Source: Parvibaculum sp036499025 (GTDB lineage Bacteria > Pseudomonadota > Alphaproteobacteria > Parvibaculales > Parvibaculaceae). From it: a stretch of DNA of 44,704 nucleotides. Each line of letters opens with the position of its first letter. The stretch's first letter is position 1. The stretch covers positions 1 through 44,704 of the forward strand of contig DASYEM010000073.1 of NCBI GenBank assembly GCA_036499025.1. The letters are read 5' to 3'. Shown piece after piece: positions 42,029 to 44,704 of the stretch. Both the position numbers and the translations under genes were made by a program. Below the pieces are notes generated by a model that saw only the letters and a program-made list of their open reading frames with translations, was not told the origin of the DNA and made no database searches.

Positions 42029-42885
42029 TCATCTGGTTCAATGGCGAGCTGATGGATGAAGCGCATGTGCGCATCGCACCGAACGACCGCGGGTTTCTGC
42101 TCGGCGACGGTCTTTTCGAAACGCTGCTGGCGCGGCAGGGCCGGATTGCTTTTCTCGACGCGCATGTCGTGCGCCTCTCGGCGGGCGGCAATATTCTCGG
42201 CATCCCCCTGCCCGCCTCGACGCGCCATCTCGCCATTGCCTGCGGCATGCTGCTGGAAGCGAACGGGCTGACCGAAGCGCCGCGCACCGCCTTGCGCATC
42301 ACCCTGACGCGGGGCCCCGGCCCGCGCGGCCTTCTGCCGCCCGAAACCCCGATGCCGACCTTGATGATAACGGCGAGCGAAAGCCCGGCGCCTGTCGCCG
42401 CGCAAAGCGCCATCCTGGCAACGCCGCGCCGCAACGCGCTTTCGCCCGTCTCGCGGCTGAAGGCGCTTCCCTATCTCGACAATCTTCTGGCGCGCGAGGA
42501 AGCTCGCTCGCGCGGCGCCGACGAAGCGCTGATGCTCGACACGTCGGGCCACCTCGCCTGCGCCAGCGTCGCCAATGTTTTTCTCTGGGAGGGCGACAAG
42601 CTCGTCACGCCCGCGGAAGAATGCGGCATCCTGCCCGGCATCACGCGCGCCGCCGTGCTCGAACTCGCCGAGCGCATGAAGATCGAAGTTGCCGAGGACA
42701 TGATAGCGCCGCAGCGGCTCGCGCGCGCCGATGGCGCGTTTCTCACCAACAGCCTGATGGGCCTGATGCCTCTATCGCGCATCGAGCAGCGCGAAATGCC
42801 CGTTCACCGGCTGACGGGCCGGATGCAGGCCGCTTATGAACTGCTGCTCGATGCTGAAGAGGGAGAGGAAGAAAGCGAGGCTTGA
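42025..42885 (+). CDS. pabC: Aminodeoxychorismate lyase-like class IV aminotransferase
   Basis: A 286-residue PLP fold-type IV enzyme. NDRGFLLGDGLFETLLA near residues 22-38 and RLKALPYLDNLLAREEA near 147 contain the PLP lysine; DEALMLDTSGHLACASVANVF near 166 and TNSLMGLMPL near 237 complete the fold. In this position it most likely releases p-aminobenzoate and pyruvate; a D-amino-acid or branched-chain aminotransferase is the alternative. It overlaps pabA by four bases, completing a translationally coupled pabBAC operon. Confidence 0.9.
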   Translation: MIIWFNGELMDEAHVRIAPNDRGFLLGDGLFETLLARQGRIAFLDAHVVRLSAGGNILGIPLPASTRHLAIACGMLLEANGLTEAPRTALRITLTRGPGPRGLLPPETPMPTLMITASESPAPVAAQSAILATPRRNALSPVSRLKALPYLDNLLAREEARSRGADEALMLDTSGHLACASVANVFLWEGDKLVTPAEECGILPGITRAAVLELAERMKIEVAEDMIAPQRLARADGAFLTNSLMGLMPLSRIEQREMPVHRLTGRMQAAYELLLDAEEGEEESEA

Positions 42886-42893
42886 GCCTCGCT
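42874..42893 (+). terminator. Hairpin terminator between pabC and the convergent membrane gene
   Basis: AGCGAGGC (42874-42881), loop TTGA (42882-42885, holding the pabC stop) and GCCTCGCT (42886-42893) form a perfect 8-bp stem. The plus strand continues CCCTTATT and the minus strand TTTCTTCC, so it could work in both directions. The T-runs are weak. Confidence 0.5.
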
Positions 42894-42896
42894 CCC

Positions 42897-43289
42897 TTAT
42901 TCGGAAACCGTGAAGTCGCGCCGGGCCGAGGTGATCGTCACCGTGAAGCCCGCGATCACATCGAGAATGTTCAAGAGCACGATCAGGAAGAAGACCGACG
43001 TGCCGAACTGCGGCAACACGATGAACTGCACCAGCGCCACGAGCAGCACCATCATCGACAGCGCGTGATTGATGATCGTCGCCGAACCCGTGCGGGTGGC
43101 GTTGATGAGCTCGAGGAAGAGCATGATGAGACCAAAGACGAGAAGCGTGTCGCCGATGGTGACGGTCCAGACCGTTCCCGAGACGAGAGGAACCGAAAAG
43201 ACGCCGGTTTCCATCGTGAAGCCTGTCAGGAACACGATAATGTTGTAGGCGATGACGACCAGCGCCAGAAGCGGAAGTGAACCGACCAT
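42897..43289 (-). CDS. Small four-helix membrane protein
   Basis: A 130-residue integral membrane protein with four predicted helices (about residues 5-25, 32-55, 66-88 and 92-115), consistent with an inner membrane location. It ends in a short cytoplasmic tail. No motif identifies it. The ATG at 43289 has GGGGGA seven bases upstream and is preferred to the frame open from 43340. It diverges from the DUF2817 gene across about 145 bases. Confidence 0.82.
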   Translation of the reverse strand: MVGSLPLLALVVIAYNIIVFLTGFTMETGVFSVPLVSGTVWTVTIGDTLLVFGLIMLFLELINATRTGSATIINHALSMMVLLVALVQFIVLPQFGTSVFFLIVLLNILDVIAGFTVTITSARRDFTVSE

Positions 43290-43433
43290 AATGATCCCCC
43301 GTTTGAGCCCGTGGCCATCGGAAGCCCGGCAACGTCTCATTCTAGCACAAATCGCAGCTCTCGGCGTAGTCTTGCGTTATAACGCGCCGCGCGGGGGACC
43401 GCCGAAACGCGTTAATCAGGGGGACGCTTGGAT

Positions 43434-44513
43434 ATGACGGCAGCGGCACGGCATTTTTCCGATACTTATCAGCAAGCGCGGTCGCGCTTTCTCGCCGCCG
43501 CCAAAGCGGCGGGCGCGGAACTCGTCCATCACATCCATCCCCTCAAAGGGCCGGACGGCGCGGAGATCGCGACCGATGTGGCAAGGATCGGCCCGGCCTC
43601 CGCCCGCCAGATCCTCGGCTTCGGCTCGGGCACACATGGCGTCGAAGGCTTTTGCGGCTCGGGTGTCGAAACGGCGCTGCTTTCAAACGGCTTTGCGGAG
43701 GCGCTTCCCGCCGATACGGCGCTCGTCTTCATCCACGCAATCAACCCCTGGGGCTTTGCCTGGGGACGCCGTGTCAACGAAGACAATGTCGATCTCAACC
43801 GCAACTTTCTCGACCACGCAAAGCCGCGTCCGGCCAATCCCGGCTATGACGGGATTTACGACGCCGTGAACCCGAAGGAACTTTCCGAGGAAGCGATAGC
43901 CGACGGCCGCGCCAAAATGAAAGCCTATGCCGAAGAGCACGGCCCGGCGGCGTTGCAGCACGCGCTGACGGCGGGCCAATACGTCTATCCCGAAGGCGTG
44001 CAGTTCGGCGGACAGAGAGCCGTCTGGTCGAACACGACGCTGCGCACCGTCATCCGCGAGCAGATGAGCGCGGCGGACCGCATCGTCTATATCGACATTC
44101 ATTCAGGTCTTGGCGCGCGCGGACATGGCGAAGTGATCTGCACCGCGCCGGAAACAAGCTATGCCTTCAAACGCATGCATGGCTGGTGGGGCGATATCGT
44201 TCATTCGACGCGCACGCAGGGCTCCGTCTCATCCGACGTGCCGGGCTCGATCACCGAAGCCTTTGCGCAGGAATTGCCGACGCAGGACCTGACGCCTTGC
44301 GGATTGGAATTCGGCACCATCGCGATGAACGCGGTCGCGGCCGCGCTGGTCGCCGACAACTGGCTGCATCGCAATGGCGGGCTCGACAATCCGCTGGCGC
44401 CCGCGATCAAGAAACAGATCCGCGACGCCTTCTATGTCGATGAAGACGACTGGAAGGAAGACGTGACGCGCCAGACGAGATCGATGGCCAAGCGCGCGCT
44501 GGAAGATTTCTGA
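43434..44513 (+). CDS. DUF2817 / M14-like zinc metallopeptidase
   Basis: A 359-residue cytoplasmic protein of the DUF2817 group, related to M14 carboxypeptidases. Zinc ligands are the His and Glu of GTHGVEG near residue 68 and the His of YIDIHSGLG near residue 224; VDLNRNF near 122 is the substrate loop and CGLEFGT near 289 holds the catalytic Glu. The substrate is unknown. ATG 43434 is preferred (GGGGGA nine bases upstream) over a TTG at 43428. It converges with rpmF. Confidence 0.87.
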   Translation: MTAAARHFSDTYQQARSRFLAAAKAAGAELVHHIHPLKGPDGAEIATDVARIGPASARQILGFGSGTHGVEGFCGSGVETALLSNGFAEALPADTALVFIHAINPWGFAWGRRVNEDNVDLNRNFLDHAKPRPANPGYDGIYDAVNPKELSEEAIADGRAKMKAYAEEHGPAALQHALTAGQYVYPEGVQFGGQRAVWSNTTLRTVIREQMSAADRIVYIDIHSGLGARGHGEVICTAPETSYAFKRMHGWWGDIVHSTRTQGSVSSDVPGSITEAFAQELPTQDLTPCGLEFGTIAMNAVAAALVADNWLHRNGGLDNPLAPAIKKQIRDAFYVDEDDWKEDVTRQTRSMAKRALEDF

Positions 44514-44526
44514 CGCACACAAACAA

Positions 44527-44554
44527 AACGCCGGCTCGAAAGCCGGCGTTTTTT
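44527..44554 (+). terminator. Strong bidirectional Rho-independent terminator
   Basis: AACGCCGGCT (44527-44536), loop CGAA and AGCCGGCGTT (44541-44550) form a perfect 10-bp GC-rich stem, followed by six T residues (44549-44554). An A-run precedes the stem, so the minus strand also ends in U residues. It lies between the DUF2817 stop and the rpmF stop and should terminate both. Confidence 0.9.
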
Positions 44555-44590
44555 AAATTCGTCCGAACGCGAAGGTTCAGAGGTCGCGCT

Positions 44591-44704
44591 TCAGATGCCG
44601 CCTTTTGGCTTCAGGACCTGACGTCCGCGATACATGCCGCTCTTCAGATCGACATGATGGGGGCGATGCAGCTCGCCCGAATCCGGGTTCTCGACATAGG
44701 TCGG
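44591..44704 (-). CDS. rpmF: 50S ribosomal protein L32, C-terminal part
   Basis: The last 37 codons of a minus-strand gene cut by the window edge. The product reads PTYVENPDSGELHRPHHVDL then KSGMYRGRQVLKPKGGI before a TGA (44591-44593), which matches the alphaproteobacterial L32 C-terminus. The N-terminal zinc-like region lies outside the window. L32 is a non-catalytic large-subunit protein and in this group is often followed by plsX/fabH, here not visible. Confidence 0.92.
   Translation of the reverse strand, partial: PTYVENPDSGELHRPHHVDLKSGMYRGRQVLKPKGGI

Overview
The window is about 44.7 kb of GC-rich, densely coded chromosome from an alphaproteobacterium, most likely in or near the Hyphomicrobiales/Parvibaculum group. 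This rests on gene content and order: tlpA/argH-lptM-lysA-DUF4175 (TIGR02302 family)-cpdR-like-hpt, an MJ0042 zinc-ribbon gene divergent from ftsE-ftsX-ydcF-plsC, the chorismate mutase-hisC-tyrA and metX-metW pairs, and phaB/phaA divergent from phaR. The organism assignment is inference; no rRNA or tRNA gene was seen. Most of the window is housekeeping sequence with tight operons, many 1-8 base overlaps and GTG/TTG starts.

Layout. 62-3727: membrane thioredoxin (tlpA) divergent from argH-lptM-lysA. 3764-6340: a large membrane protein, convergent with cpdR-like and hpt (6341-7276) and a zinc-ribbon/DUF3426 membrane protein (7288-8193). 8377-11480: ftsE, ftsX, ydcF-like, plsC. 11643-13955: class II (B12-dependent) ribonucleotide reductase nrdJ, then a small island with a methyltransferase gene, then creA, a VOC protein, a YcaQ-type DNA glycosylase, a ChaC-like enzyme and DUF2125. 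18734-21692: tyrA, hisC and chorismate mutase on the minus strand. 21822-23759: metX-metW with a structured leader. 23763-27369: methyltransferase, gloB, cupin, polysaccharide deacetylase and DUF882 peptidase-like protein. 27366-28008: a second small AT-richer island (truncated GIY-YIG gene plus an orphan). 28164-28327: two palindromic dispersed repeats. 28354-31200: phaB, phaA, phaR. 31205-36298: EAL/degenerate GGDEF protein, orphan, gamma-glutamyltransferase, HTH-like protein, crotonase. 36394-39959: dienoyl-CoA-reductase-like SDR, alpha/beta hydrolase, and sugar dehydrogenase fused to cytochrome c. 40011-42885: pabB-pabA-pabC. 42897-44704: membrane protein, DUF2817 peptidase, a strong terminator and the C-terminal part of rpmF (L32).

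How the genes work together. The cluster supplies amino acids (Arg, Lys, Tyr/Phe, Met), p-aminobenzoate for folate, deoxyribonucleotides, phosphatidic acid and cell-division/envelope functions, plus polyhydroxybutyrate precursor synthesis with its PhaR regulator.

The most unusual observation is that two small islands share one architecture. Each sits exactly at the 3' end of a plus-strand gene (nrdJ at 13955, DUF882 at 27369) and carries minus-strand cargo. Each is bounded on its far side by a second, diverged copy of the last ~35 bases of that gene (13922-13956 versus 14938-14972; 27331-27366 versus 28054-28088). I read both as insertions that duplicated the target gene's 3' end. No recombinase is visible in either, so the mechanism is open.
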